DNA of 7,565 bases from Prolixibacteraceae bacterium UBA6162. Lineage in GTDB: Bacteria; Bacteroidota; Bacteroidia; Bacteroidales; Prolixibacteraceae. The stretch lies in contig DIUI01000090.1 in NCBI GenBank assembly GCA_002428215.1, forward strand, positions 1-7,565. Direction: 5' to 3'. This document shows, piece by piece, positions 1-5,627 of the stretch. Below the pieces are notes generated by a model that worked only from the letters and a program-made list of their open reading frames with translations, was not told the DNA's origin and did no database searches. Both the position numbers and the translations under genes were made by a program. Every line of letters begins with the position of its first letter. Within the stretch, counting starts at the first letter, position 1.

Positions 1-389
1 GCTCCCACAGAGAAATGGTCGGTAAGTCCAACTGAGGCCTGATTGTAAAAGACCCAGATGTTTTGATAATACGACTCGCCTGCCTTAAGTCCATAGCCGT
101 TGGGCGCCCAAAAATAACGGGTCGACTGCGGATTGGGCAGCCAGTATTCGTTTCGGGTTTTCTGAACATCTGTTAATGGAATGCGGGTTTTAATATCCGA
201 CTTGTTCAATAGCAAGATGCCATATTGCTCCGTCAGCAAATTTAGGGTCTCTTCATGTTCCTCCTGAATTTGTCCGACAAAGGTATTGCCATCTTTCAAT
301 TCGATGCGTACAAGCGAGGCAGGCTCCTGTGCCATCAGATGAGGCGTCGAAAACAATAGAATAAGTAATAGCAGTCGTTTGATATTCAT
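1..389 (-). CDS. Exported hypothetical protein, NPQSTRY type, N-terminal part
   Basis: This reading frame starts at ATG 389-387 and stays open to the left edge, so about 129 residues of the N-terminus are visible and the C-terminus is missing. Residues 1-21 form a signal peptide: MNIKR, a Leu/Ile-rich core, then LMAQ with cleavage probably after LMA. The mature part begins with a short module (VRIELKDGNTFVGQI) that looks like a small beta domain. It continues with NPQSTRYFWAPNGYGL and then YYQNIWVFYNQASVGLTDH. From memory, the NPxxTRYFxxPxxxxLxxGxxYYQN pattern recurs in uncharacterised Bacteroidota proteins predicted to form outer-membrane or periplasmic beta structures. The function is unknown. 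A perfect -7 box lies about 60 bp upstream of the start codon. There is no clear Shine-Dalgarno sequence, which is usual in this phylum. That the frame is real is well supported; the beta-barrel idea is inference. Confidence 0.85.
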   Translation of the reverse strand, partial: MNIKRLLLLILLFSTPHLMAQEPASLVRIELKDGNTFVGQIQEEHEETLNLLTEQYGILLLNKSDIKTRIPLTDVQKTRNEYWLPNPQSTRYFWAPNGYGLKAGESYYQNIWVFYNQASVGLTDHFSVG

Positions 390-447
390 AGTTTTGGAGT
401 TTAGTAAGCAGCCATAAAGAATCGATCTCTGTGAGAAATTGCTTAAT

Positions 448-455
448 CAAAGTTA
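448..455 (-). promoter_or_regulatory. Bacteroidota -7 promoter box for the 1-389 gene
   Basis: On the minus strand this reads TAACTTTG, a perfect match to the Bacteroidota primary sigma -7 consensus TAnnTTTG. It would start transcription near 440 and give a leader of roughly 50 nt. No TTG is found at the expected -33 position, so the match is one-sided. The box overlaps the left arm of the inverted repeat at 451-479, which could let a bound regulator block the promoter. Confidence 0.5.
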
Positions 456-479
456 CATCAATTTTTAATAGATGTAACT
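451..479. repeat. Inverted repeat, possible operator, between divergent genes
   Basis: Positions 451-459 (AGTTACATC) and 471-479 (GATGTAACT) are perfect reverse complements, separated by 11 A/T-rich bases. The arm centres are 20 bp apart, about two helical turns, which suits a dimeric DNA-binding protein. The left arm overlaps the minus-strand -7 box at 448-455. It could also be a simple hairpin. No second copy was noticed in the window. The operator role is inferred. Confidence 0.45.
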
Positions 480-558
480 GCCTGCCAGGCTCCTTTTACT
501 CCCGTTTATAGGGTTGATGTTTTGCGCCAAAAAAAACTTTTAAATGAATCTCAACAAT

Positions 559-587
559 TTGACTTGTTGTTGGTTGTAGAGTAAAAT
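559..587 (+). promoter_or_regulatory. Possible promoter of the peroxiredoxin gene
   Basis: TTGACT at 559-564 and TAAAAT at 582-587 are 17 bp apart, which resembles a classical sigma70 -35/-10 pair. The downstream element extends to TAAAATTA, an incomplete match to the Bacteroidota TAnnTTTG box. The predicted start point near 594 would leave a very short leader before the ATG at 604. Because the phylum normally uses a different consensus, this is only a candidate. Confidence 0.3.
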
Positions 588-603
588 TATCAATCAACTG
601 AAC

Positions 604-1164
604 ATGAAAAAATTTTATTTCTCTCTATTGATGTTGTTTGTTGCTGCGGCAGCTTATGCGCAAACGCCGCTTAGCGTTGGAGATAAGGCACCAATGTTTG
701 GGGTCCCTGCCGATAATGACCAGCTCTGGAAGTTGGCTGATTATGTAGGCAAGAAAAATATCGTGATCTTTTTTTACCCGGCAGCCATGACAGGTGGATG
801 CACCGCACAGGCTTGCAGTTACCGCGACGAATTGGCCGGTATAGAAGCACACGATGCAATTGTATTGGGAATTAGTGGCGACGACGTTGCTGCGCTGAAG
901 GTTTTTAAAAAGGCCCATCAGCTCAATTACCCACTCCTTTCCGATTTCAACGGGGCAGTGGCTGCATTGTATGGCGTGCCTACCCGCGACGGGGGTGTTC
1001 TTTCGCGTATTGTCGATGAAACGGAGTTTCAGCTCACCCGCGGAGTAACCGCTTCGCGATGGACCTTCATTATTGGCAAAGATGGTAACATTCGTTACGT
1101 AAATCAGCAGGTAGATGCTGCCAACGATTCAAAGGCAGTGTTGGAGATACTTTCAAAAAATTGA
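604..1164 (+). CDS. Exported peroxiredoxin, PrxQ/Bcp type
   Basis: This 186-aa protein belongs to the AhpC/TSA thiol peroxidase superfamily, which reduces hydrogen peroxide and organic hydroperoxides. Residues 1-20 form a signal peptide ending AYAQ, with no lipobox cysteine, so it is probably periplasmic. The active site is PAAMTGGCTAQAC at 59-71. It fits the PxxxTxxC rule, with peroxidatic Cys66 and a second cysteine, Cys71, five residues later; this is the PrxQ/Bcp arrangement in which the two form an intramolecular disulfide. The conserved catalytic arginine is probably Arg152 in ASRWTFIIGKDG. The usual Pro of the TPGCT motif is Gly64 here. Most Bcp proteins are cytoplasmic, so the signal peptide is the notable point: a periplasmic reductant, perhaps a TlpA-like thioredoxin, would be needed. 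The gene stands alone between a divergent promoter region and a terminator. Confidence 0.92.
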   Translation: MKKFYFSLLMLFVAAAAYAQTPLSVGDKAPMFGVPADNDQLWKLADYVGKKNIVIFFYPAAMTGGCTAQACSYRDELAGIEAHDAIVLGISGDDVAALKVFKKAHQLNYPLLSDFNGAVAALYGVPTRDGGVLSRIVDETEFQLTRGVTASRWTFIIGKDGNIRYVNQQVDAANDSKAVLEILSKN

Positions 1165-1200
1165 TACATCTGGCTTCAGAAACAGGAGTTTGAGTAGCAG

Positions 1201-1230
1201 GGCTGTCGTTATCGGCAGCCTTGTTCATTT
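1201..1230 (+). terminator. Hairpin terminator after the peroxiredoxin gene
   Basis: GGCTGTCG (1201-1208) pairs with CGGCAGCC (1213-1220) to give an 8-bp stem with one G-U pair and a TTAT loop. It is followed by the T-rich TTGTTCATTT. It lies 36 bp past the stop codon. The G-U pair and the T-rich side favour the plus strand. Confidence 0.65.
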
Positions 1231-1283
1231 GGTGCATGCCCACCAAAAAGATGCAACGTATTTTCTGAAGACTTAAGCTTTTT

Positions 1284-1299
1284 CGAAGTTTGTACTTCG
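1284..1299 (-). terminator. Weak hairpin directly after the helicase stop codon
   Basis: CGAAGT (1284-1289) and ACTTCG (1294-1299) form a 6-bp stem with a 4-nt loop, beginning one base after the helicase stop codon on the minus strand. There is no T-tract on the downstream side; the minus strand reads A-rich there. It may protect the mRNA end or aid termination, but it is not a canonical intrinsic terminator. Confidence 0.25.
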
Positions 1300-1300
1300 G

Positions 1301-2614
1301 CTAAACGGCATTTCCTGGATTTATATTTTTGCGCAAAATGGGTTTTCTGCGTGGTGCGCCATCCGTAGCATCGGAGGTTTGCATCGGGCGGTCAGGCTCT
1401 TTCTGGCGCATTGGGGGTTTCTTCCCCGATTTGCTGCGCATATGTTCACGCGGGGTGGTAGGCCGGGTGCTGTAGGCAGGCCCTTCTCCCAGCTCTTCGG
1501 GCAGGGGGATTTTATCAATGGTCCTGTCAATTAGTTTCTCGATGCGGTGCATCCGAAACATATCCTGCTCGGTGATGAGCGTTATAGCCTCTCCGGTGGT
1601 TTCGGCTCTGGCTGTTCTGCCCACCCGGTGTACATAATCTTCGGCATCCGAAGGCGCATCGAAATTGACAACCAGGTTGATGTCCTTGATGTCTATCCCC
1701 CGGCTTAAGACGTCGGTAGCAACCAATACACGGGTTTCGCGCGATCTGAATCGCAAAAGAATCTCCTCTCGTTCCTTCTGCTCAAGGTCAGATGAAATAC
1801 CTTCAACCTTGTAGTTTTTTGAGCGAAGGCCGCGCACAATTTCGTTCACCTTCCTTTTGGTAGAGCTAAAAATCAGAATGCTGCGGTATTCGGGTTTCTC
1901 TGCGATAATGCTGTTTATCAGCTTTATTTTTTGGGCTTCGTACACCAGGTAGACTTTCTGGGTTACCCCTTCGGCCGGCTTCGAAAGTTCCAATGCAATC
2001 TCTTTGGGTTGGTCGAGAATCTGTTTGGCAAACGATCTTATTTTGGATGGCATGGTTGCACTAAACATAAGCGTTTGCCGCTTTTTGGGCACGAAGGAGA
2101 TTATTTTCATGATATCGTCGTAGAATCCGATATCCAGCATTCGGTCGGCTTCATCGAGCACGAGATATTCAATGGTATCGAATTTAACATAACCCTGATT
2201 CAGGTGCGAAATCAACTTGCCGGGGGTGGCCACAATGATGTCGGCTCCTTTGGTAAGTGCAACTTTCTGCTGCCCCCAGTCGCTGCCGTCGCCACCGCCA
2301 TAGATGGCTATAGAGGCTATGTTGAGGGTATAGCCCAATCCCTGAATCTGTTGGTCAATTTGTATGGCCAGTTCCCGGGTGGGTACCAGAATCAGGGTGC
2401 TGGTGTCGCGCTGCTCCTTTTCTGCAATGAAGTGAAGAATAGGTAGCAGAAAAGCTGCTGTCTTTCCGGTTCCGGTCTGGGCGCAGGCAATCAGATCGTT
2501 GCCTTCGAGAATAGCAGGAATCGATTGTTCCTGGATGGGGGTAGCAGTTTCAAACCCCATGTAGTATAAGGAGTCAAGTAGTTCGGGGGTTAAATTAAAA
2601 TCGTCAAAACGCAT
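1301..2614 (-). CDS. DEAD-box ATP-dependent RNA helicase, RhlE-like
   Basis: This 437-aa superfamily 2 helicase uses ATP to unwind short RNA duplexes and typically acts in ribosome assembly, RNA decay or cold adaptation. All core motifs are visible: Q motif around FETATPIQEQ (21-30), Walker A AQTGTGKT (45-52), PTRELA (78-83), TPGK (130-133, usually TPGR), DEAD (154-157), SAT (185-187), ATDVLSRGID (299-308) and HRVGRTAR (329-336). After the second RecA-like domain comes a basic, Pro- and Arg-rich tail (about 380-437), typical of RhlE-type proteins and probably RNA-binding. I chose ATG 2614-2612 because MRFDDFNL matches the usual start of the family; an in-frame TTG two codons upstream would add only two residues. 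It has its own promoter upstream. RhlE, DeaD and DbpA cannot be separated firmly by eye, so no symbol is given. Confidence 0.95.
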   Translation of the reverse strand: MRFDDFNLTPELLDSLYYMGFETATPIQEQSIPAILEGNDLIACAQTGTGKTAAFLLPILHFIAEKEQRDTSTLILVPTRELAIQIDQQIQGLGYTLNIASIAIYGGGDGSDWGQQKVALTKGADIIVATPGKLISHLNQGYVKFDTIEYLVLDEADRMLDIGFYDDIMKIISFVPKKRQTLMFSATMPSKIRSFAKQILDQPKEIALELSKPAEGVTQKVYLVYEAQKIKLINSIIAEKPEYRSILIFSSTKRKVNEIVRGLRSKNYKVEGISSDLEQKEREEILLRFRSRETRVLVATDVLSRGIDIKDINLVVNFDAPSDAEDYVHRVGRTARAETTGEAITLITEQDMFRMHRIEKLIDRTIDKIPLPEELGEGPAYSTRPTTPREHMRSKSGKKPPMRQKEPDRPMQTSDATDGAPRRKPILRKNINPGNAV

Positions 2615-2642
2615 TGGCAAAAATTTCTTCTCTTTAAGTAAA

Positions 2643-2708
2643 CGTCTGACATTGGTTCCGGCAGAAAATTTGGGGGATTAAAGCGGCCGTAGATGTCTAT
2701 ATCAGACG
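2643..2708 (-). repeat. Inverted repeat in the helicase leader
   Basis: CGTCTGA (2643-2649) and TCAGACG (2702-2708) are perfect reverse complements 52 bp apart. They lie between the predicted transcription start (near 2705) and the start codon at 2614. Inside them, a shorter CGGC/GCCG pair at 2659-2662 and 2686-2689 could form a nested stem. In the mRNA this would close most of the leader into one structure. Seven base pairs over this distance could arise by chance. Confidence 0.25.
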
Positions 2709-2710
2709 AG

Positions 2711-2743
2711 CAAAGATACAGCTATTTAATGGATTGAACAAAA
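2711..2743 (-). promoter_or_regulatory. Promoter of the DEAD-box helicase gene
   Basis: On the minus strand a TTG (2739-2741, within TTTTG) is followed after 20 bp by TATCTTTG (2711-2718). This matches both the -33 TTG and -7 TAnnTTTG elements of the Bacteroidota primary sigma factor at a normal spacing, and is the best promoter in the window. The start point would be near 2705, giving a leader of about 90 nt. It implies that the helicase is transcribed independently of the gene at 2888-3199. Confidence 0.65.
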
Positions 2744-2823
2744 GCCCGGTTCCCCGCAAGCATACAGGTCTGTACTCAACACATCTTACATTCAAACACA
2801 GTTTTGGCAAATGATGACCCCAT

Positions 2824-2868
2824 TTCTGACTAAACAATGTCCTGAATTATAGCGTTGTTGAGTCAGAA
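2824..2868. repeat. 45-bp imperfect palindrome in intergenic DNA
   Basis: TTCTGACT (2824-2831) and AGTCAGAA (2861-2868) are perfect complements. After one mismatch the pairing resumes with AACAATG (2833-2839) against CGTTGTT (2853-2859), with one T-G pair. That gives a 16-position stem around a 13-base loop. It lies downstream of the 2888-3199 gene and shares bases 2867-2868 with the hairpin nearer that stop codon. It could be a strong transcript-end hairpin, an attenuated second terminator, or a dispersed palindromic repeat. Only one copy was noticed in this window. Confidence 0.5.
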
Positions 2869-2886
2869 TCCGGTGTTTTCCGGATT
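2867..2886 (-). terminator. Hairpin just after the small helical protein gene
   Basis: AATCCGG (2867-2873) and CCGGATT (2880-2886) form a perfect 7-bp stem with a 6-nt loop, one base after the minus-strand stop codon (2890-2888). The T-run lies on the plus-strand side; the minus strand continues CTGACTC. It is therefore not a textbook terminator for the gene, although its position favours a role at the 3' end. Confidence 0.4.
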
Positions 2887-2887
2887 T

Positions 2888-3199
2888 TCAATCCTTCGAT
2901 TCCGATTTGTTTGGCTGGTCACGGGTAAACTTCTTCCCCCTCGATGCAACCTCCTTGTAAATTTCACCTGCCTTCTCTTCCACTTTGTCGGCAAATGATT
3001 GTAGTTTCGCCTTGAGATCTCCCTTTTCGAGCTCTTCCACTTTATCTTCCAGAAACTTGCCTGCTTTTTTCAGGGTTTCGCTATTCTGTAGTTTGTCGGC
3101 CGCCTCTTCCATGAAATCTTCGGCCTTGTCGGCAAATGTTTTGGCACTCTCTATCAGACTTTTAATCGGATCGTTGCCTGATTTTTGATTTTGGGTCAT
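2888..3199 (-). CDS. Small charged helical protein with FADKxE repeats, unknown function
   Basis: This 103-aa protein is not one I recognise. It has no signal peptide, no membrane segment and no cysteine. Composition is dominated by Lys, Glu, Asp and Ala, as expected for long amphipathic helices. A short motif recurs three times: FADKAED (22-28), FLEDKVEE (49-56) and FADKVEE (69-75). Two of the copies share the 13-bp DNA repeat TTGTCGGCAAATG (plus-strand 2985-2997 and 3126-3138). The last 15 residues are polar and probably disordered. It recalls apolipoprotein-, YtxH- or LEA-like helical proteins, but that is only a compositional resemblance. The start at ATG 3199-3197 is the only Met at the front. 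The gene is followed by a hairpin and separated by about 160 bp from its upstream neighbour, so it is probably monocistronic. Confidence 0.75.
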   Translation of the reverse strand: MTQNQKSGNDPIKSLIESAKTFADKAEDFMEEAADKLQNSETLKKAGKFLEDKVEELEKGDLKAKLQSFADKVEEKAGEIYKEVASRGKKFTRDQPNKSESKD

Positions 3200-3333
3200 T
3201 TATTCTGGTTTTTAAGAGATAACAGGGCTGCAAGATCATCAGTTTGCCCCGGAAATTTAGCAATATTAACCGGTTTTTCTGCTTTGCGTTAATCTGTTTA
3301 TCGGTACTGCTGCCTAAATCTCATGGAGTTCGC

Positions 3334-3356
3334 TGACAAAACTGCACGCTTTGTCA
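3334..3356 (-). terminator. Hairpin downstream of the thioredoxin-fold protein gene
   Basis: TGACAAA (3334-3340) and TTTGTCA (3350-3356) form a perfect 7-bp stem with a 9-nt loop, 6 bp past the minus-strand stop codon. No T-tract follows on the minus strand, so a termination role rests mainly on position. Confidence 0.35.
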
Positions 3357-3362
3357 ATATTA

Positions 3363-4745
3363 CTATCGCGCTACATTTCTAAATTGTTGCGCAAATCCGT
3401 CGAGCGGGGTCCGGGCTGACGATAGTAACACCCTGTGTTGTTGATCGAGAAGAAGAGCAGAAGGGTAGGATCGGATTTTGTATTGTTTACCAATGCTCTG
3501 CTGATCTTGGTCGATGACAATTACCCCCGGGATTTTATGCTCCTCAATAAATGCACGGTTGTTGGTTCGTTCTCCCGGTGTTAGCACAATGTAGAGATCT
3601 AAGCGCTCACTGAGTGCGGGATATATTTCGGCAAGGTATTTAAGTTGCTCCCGGCCGACCGGAATATCGAGGTCTATGAACAGTAGATATTGAAATGCTT
3701 TTTCATTATTGGTCGAACAAATGGGTTTACCATAGAGGTCGGGAAGACATATCTCCGGAGCCATAGTGCCAGCATAGAGAAATTGCAGTTTTTGGGCAAC
3801 CGCAGCCGCACTGTTTCTGACCTGGGGGTTCGAATGTTGCAATAATCCGGGTTGTTGCAACATCTGCAGCAGGGCGTTTTTTCCAAATTCACCTGAGTAA
3901 AAGGCATCGTGAAGCATTTTAATGGTGACAATATTTGTAACCGTGCCGCGTGTTCCGGCATAGCCCTCACACCAATCGCGTATTCCGGTCAGGTTTTGGC
4001 GTTCTACCATTGACCGGATCCGATCTCCACGGCTGGTTTTGCTTTCAAGACTTAAAGTGTTGGAAAAGATACGTTCGAGCAAATCAGCAAAAGCTGGTGA
4101 ATTAATGGCAGCTGGCGATAAATTGGTAAAGGGAGCCATTAGTTTTTCACGTCCGGAACGGGTAAGGTCGGCCTCAAGGTTGGCCAGCAACAACTGATGA
4201 TGCTGCGTCAGAAGCGGGTGATTGTTCGCCCCGGATTCCCTGGTAAGCCTTGTTCGGATGGTATCGATGTACTGCCTTTGTTGTAAAACAAAGAGTTGAT
4301 TAAAAAAGAGATCGCTTAGCTGATAGAATCGTCGTTCAGATTGAGCAAAAGCCACGGTTAGATTGCCCGGAGTCCTGCTTTCTGCATGAATCCATAGTTC
4401 AATGGGTTGAAAATAGGGGTTTTTTCGCTCCTCAAAGCTTCGGGGCTTTAGTGGAGGTAAGGAAATACGAGTGGTGCTTCCCGGAACAAGAAGCATCCAG
4501 CCACGGTAGCTGTCGAAATCGGCATAACAGAAAAGGGTATCTGTAATTCCCGTCTCCATCTGAATCCGACCCTGTGGGCCAATGGTAAGCGAAAAGGCCG
4601 GTATATCAGTCCTCGATACCGGATCGATTCGGGTACTAAAATGAATGGTGCGTCCGGCATAATCGGGTTCGAATCCCTCAAGTCGGGCTGCTTCAATATG
4701 CAAGGTAAAGAGCAGTAAAAAGCCGGCTATGATTTGCTTATGCAT
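3363..4745 (-). CDS. Exported protein with degenerate thioredoxin-like C-terminal domain
   Basis: This 460-aa protein begins with a signal peptide (MHKQIIAGFLLLFTLHIEA), so it is exported. I chose ATG 4745-4743 because this signal peptide starts there; an in-frame TTG at 4769 would add eight polar residues ahead of it. Residues 20-100 look like a beta-rich domain, and 130-320 are mainly helical. The C-terminal part resembles the TlpA/ResA thioredoxin fold: GTMAPEICLPDLYGKPIC (326-343), a central strand YLLFIDLD (353-360), and SYPSALLLDQQHRVL (426-440), where Pro428 is in the position of the conserved cis-proline. The CxxC redox pair expected after the central strand is absent; IPVGREQL stands there. 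It is therefore probably not a thiol oxidoreductase and may bind a partner instead. Large exported TlpA-like proteins with N-terminal extensions are common in Bacteroidota. The fold assignment is moderate; the function is unknown. Confidence 0.8.
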   Translation of the reverse strand: MHKQIIAGFLLLFTLHIEAARLEGFEPDYAGRTIHFSTRIDPVSRTDIPAFSLTIGPQGRIQMETGITDTLFCYADFDSYRGWMLLVPGSTTRISLPPLKPRSFEERKNPYFQPIELWIHAESRTPGNLTVAFAQSERRFYQLSDLFFNQLFVLQQRQYIDTIRTRLTRESGANNHPLLTQHHQLLLANLEADLTRSGREKLMAPFTNLSPAAINSPAFADLLERIFSNTLSLESKTSRGDRIRSMVERQNLTGIRDWCEGYAGTRGTVTNIVTIKMLHDAFYSGEFGKNALLQMLQQPGLLQHSNPQVRNSAAAVAQKLQFLYAGTMAPEICLPDLYGKPICSTNNEKAFQYLLFIDLDIPVGREQLKYLAEIYPALSERLDLYIVLTPGERTNNRAFIEEHKIPGVIVIDQDQQSIGKQYKIRSYPSALLLDQQHRVLLSSARTPLDGFAQQFRNVAR

Positions 4746-4843
4746 TCTTCTGGGCTGATTATATAGCAATTGTTTTTTGAGTTCCCTTAAAAAGGTTACT
4801 GTTCTGAAACGCTCTGCCTTCTTAATCTATTGTATGTACTGTA

Positions 4844-4867
4844 TGAAATTGAGGCGGCAACGCCACC
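4844..4867 (-). terminator. Possible terminator after coaD
   Basis: On the minus strand GGTGGC (4867-4862) can pair with GCCGCC (4858-4853) around a 3-nt loop, with one G-U pair, followed by TCAATTTCA. It is about 70 bp past the coaD stop codon. The U-rich stretch is interrupted, so this is a moderate candidate. It would separate coaD from the gene at 3363-4745. Confidence 0.4.
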
Positions 4868-4875
4868 GAACAGGT

Positions 4876-4902
4876 ACGCAGTTTATGAATGAATAACGCA
4901 GT
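4876..4902. repeat. Two ACGCAGT direct repeats 20 bp apart
   Basis: ACGCAGT occurs at 4876-4882 and 4896-4902, an exact 20-bp period, about two helical turns. It lies between the coaD stop codon and the start of the 3363-4745 gene, about 130 bp upstream of that start. The spacing suits tandem binding sites for a regulator, but the repeat is short and could be chance. Confidence 0.25.
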
Positions 4903-4937
4903 ATTTGCATTATTTCGTTGGGGTTGATAACGGAAAT

Positions 4938-5420
4938 TTATTCCGAGCCCAGGATAAACTCTTCCTTGTCGAGACTTTTGGGAATAAACCTGCTGGCGTC
5001 GCCTCCATGCAGAATGATATCCCTGACAATGGTGGAATTAACCGGTGTGTGCTCAGGAATGGTGAGCAAAAATACAGTCTCTATTCCCGGATGCATCTGC
5101 TTATTCACCTGAGCAATAGCACGTTCGAATTCAAAATCGGCCGAAGTTCGTAATCCTCTGATGATGAAGTTGGCACCCGCTTTTCGACAATAATCCACGG
5201 TTAATCCTTCGTGTACATCGACGGTAATCCTTGGATCATCAGCAAAAACGGTGTTGATCCACCTTATCCTTTTTTCGAGCGAAAAAAAAGATTTTTTGTT
5301 GGAGTTGTGTCCAATCATGATTATGATCTTATCGAAAAGCAGGGTTGCTCTTCGTACAATCGATTCGTGCCCTACGGTAAACGGATCGAAGGAGCCGGGG
5401 AAAATGGCAATCTTTTCCAT
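4938..5420 (-). CDS. coaD: Phosphopantetheine adenylyltransferase
   Basis: CoaD transfers AMP from ATP to 4'-phosphopantetheine, giving dephospho-CoA and pyrophosphate, the penultimate step of coenzyme A synthesis in the cytoplasm. The 160-aa length equals the usual size of bacterial CoaD. The nucleotidyltransferase signature GSFDPFTVGH at 9-18 includes the second His of the TxGH motif (His18). Further conserved features are Lys42 in NSNKK, RGLR at 88-91 followed by DFEFE, and NSTIVRD at 128-134, which corresponds to the SSxxVRE/VKE nucleotide-binding motif. GGDASRFIP near the C-terminus is also typical. The start is ATG 5420-5418, and MEKIAIFPGSFDP fits the family exactly. A perfect -7 box lies 28 bp upstream. 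It is divergent from the glycosyltransferase gene and apparently monocistronic. The assignment is very secure. Confidence 0.97.
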   Translation of the reverse strand: MEKIAIFPGSFDPFTVGHESIVRRATLLFDKIIIMIGHNSNKKSFFSLEKRIRWINTVFADDPRITVDVHEGLTVDYCRKAGANFIIRGLRTSADFEFERAIAQVNKQMHPGIETVFLLTIPEHTPVNSTIVRDIILHGGDASRFIPKSLDKEEFILGSE

Positions 5421-5447
5421 TTATAACGTTTTGTATCTTGACCGTAC

Positions 5448-5455
5448 CAAAGGTA
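5448..5455 (-). promoter_or_regulatory. Bacteroidota -7 promoter box for coaD
   Basis: The minus strand reads TACCTTTG, a perfect TAnnTTTG match. Transcription would start near 5441, leaving a leader of about 20 nt. No TTG is present at the right distance for a -33 element. Confidence 0.5.
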
Positions 5456-5602
5456 ATATCTTTTGTAAGACTCTGCCGGAAGCAATGAATTGAAATATTT
5501 CAGACTTGTATGCGATTTACCATGCTTTTTCCTTGATGTTTGGGGCTATTGATGCAGAGTGAACAAACTGATTTGCGGCCTTCCTAAAACCGTTATTAAT
5601 AC

Positions 5603-5610
5603 TAAATTTG
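5603..5610 (+). promoter_or_regulatory. Bacteroidota -7 promoter box for the glycosyltransferase pair
   Basis: TAAATTTG at 5603-5610 is a perfect TAnnTTTG match. It is 17 bp upstream of the GT2 start codon, so the leader would be only about 10-12 nt and would begin near the ribosome binding site. A TTC sits at the -33 position (5581-5583) instead of TTG. Confidence 0.5.
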
Positions 5611-5616
5611 CTGTCT

Positions 5617-5624
5617 AAAAGGAG
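5617..5624 (+). promoter_or_regulatory. Strong Shine-Dalgarno sequence of the GT2 gene
   Basis: AAAAGGAG ends 3 nt before ATG 5628. A strong anti-16S match is unusual among these Bacteroidota-type genes; the other starts in the window have no clear Shine-Dalgarno sequence. It fixes the start at 5628, although the spacing is shorter than the usual optimum. Confidence 0.6.
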
Positions 5625-5627
5625 TAT

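Noticed and set aside
253..450. 65-codon minus-strand open frame
   Set aside because: It overlaps in another frame the exported NPQSTRY-type protein, whose signal peptide and motifs are clear. It also crosses that gene's promoter region.
480..490. GCCTGCCAGGC near-palindrome before TCCTTTT
   Set aside because: The arms are separated by a single base, so no stable RNA hairpin can form, and no gene ends there.
1931..2446. 171-codon plus-strand open frame
   Set aside because: It lies wholly antisense to the conserved helicase core, and its translation shows no recognisable domain. It is a by-product of the helicase codons.
2618..2620. TTG as start of the helicase
   Set aside because: It adds only Met-Pro before the family-typical MRFDDFNL, and the ATG at 2614 needs no alternative start.
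2763..2774. TACAGGTCTGTA near-palindrome
   Set aside because: It is short and isolated, with no link to a promoter or gene end.
3261..3268. TAATATTG on the minus strand as promoter of the small helical protein
   Set aside because: It has one mismatch to TAnnTTTG and no TTG at the -33 position, so it is too weak to list.
3674..3970. 98-codon minus-strand frame inside the thioredoxin-fold gene
   Set aside because: The longer same-strand frame has a signal peptide and fold motifs, and this one has none.
4767..4769. TTG as start of the exported thioredoxin-fold protein
   Set aside because: It would place eight polar residues before a clean signal peptide that begins with ATG at 4745.
4905..5493. 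Several plus-strand open frames of 64-82 codons
   Set aside because: They are antisense to coaD or extend from it into the divergent intergenic region, with no domain or ribosome binding site.
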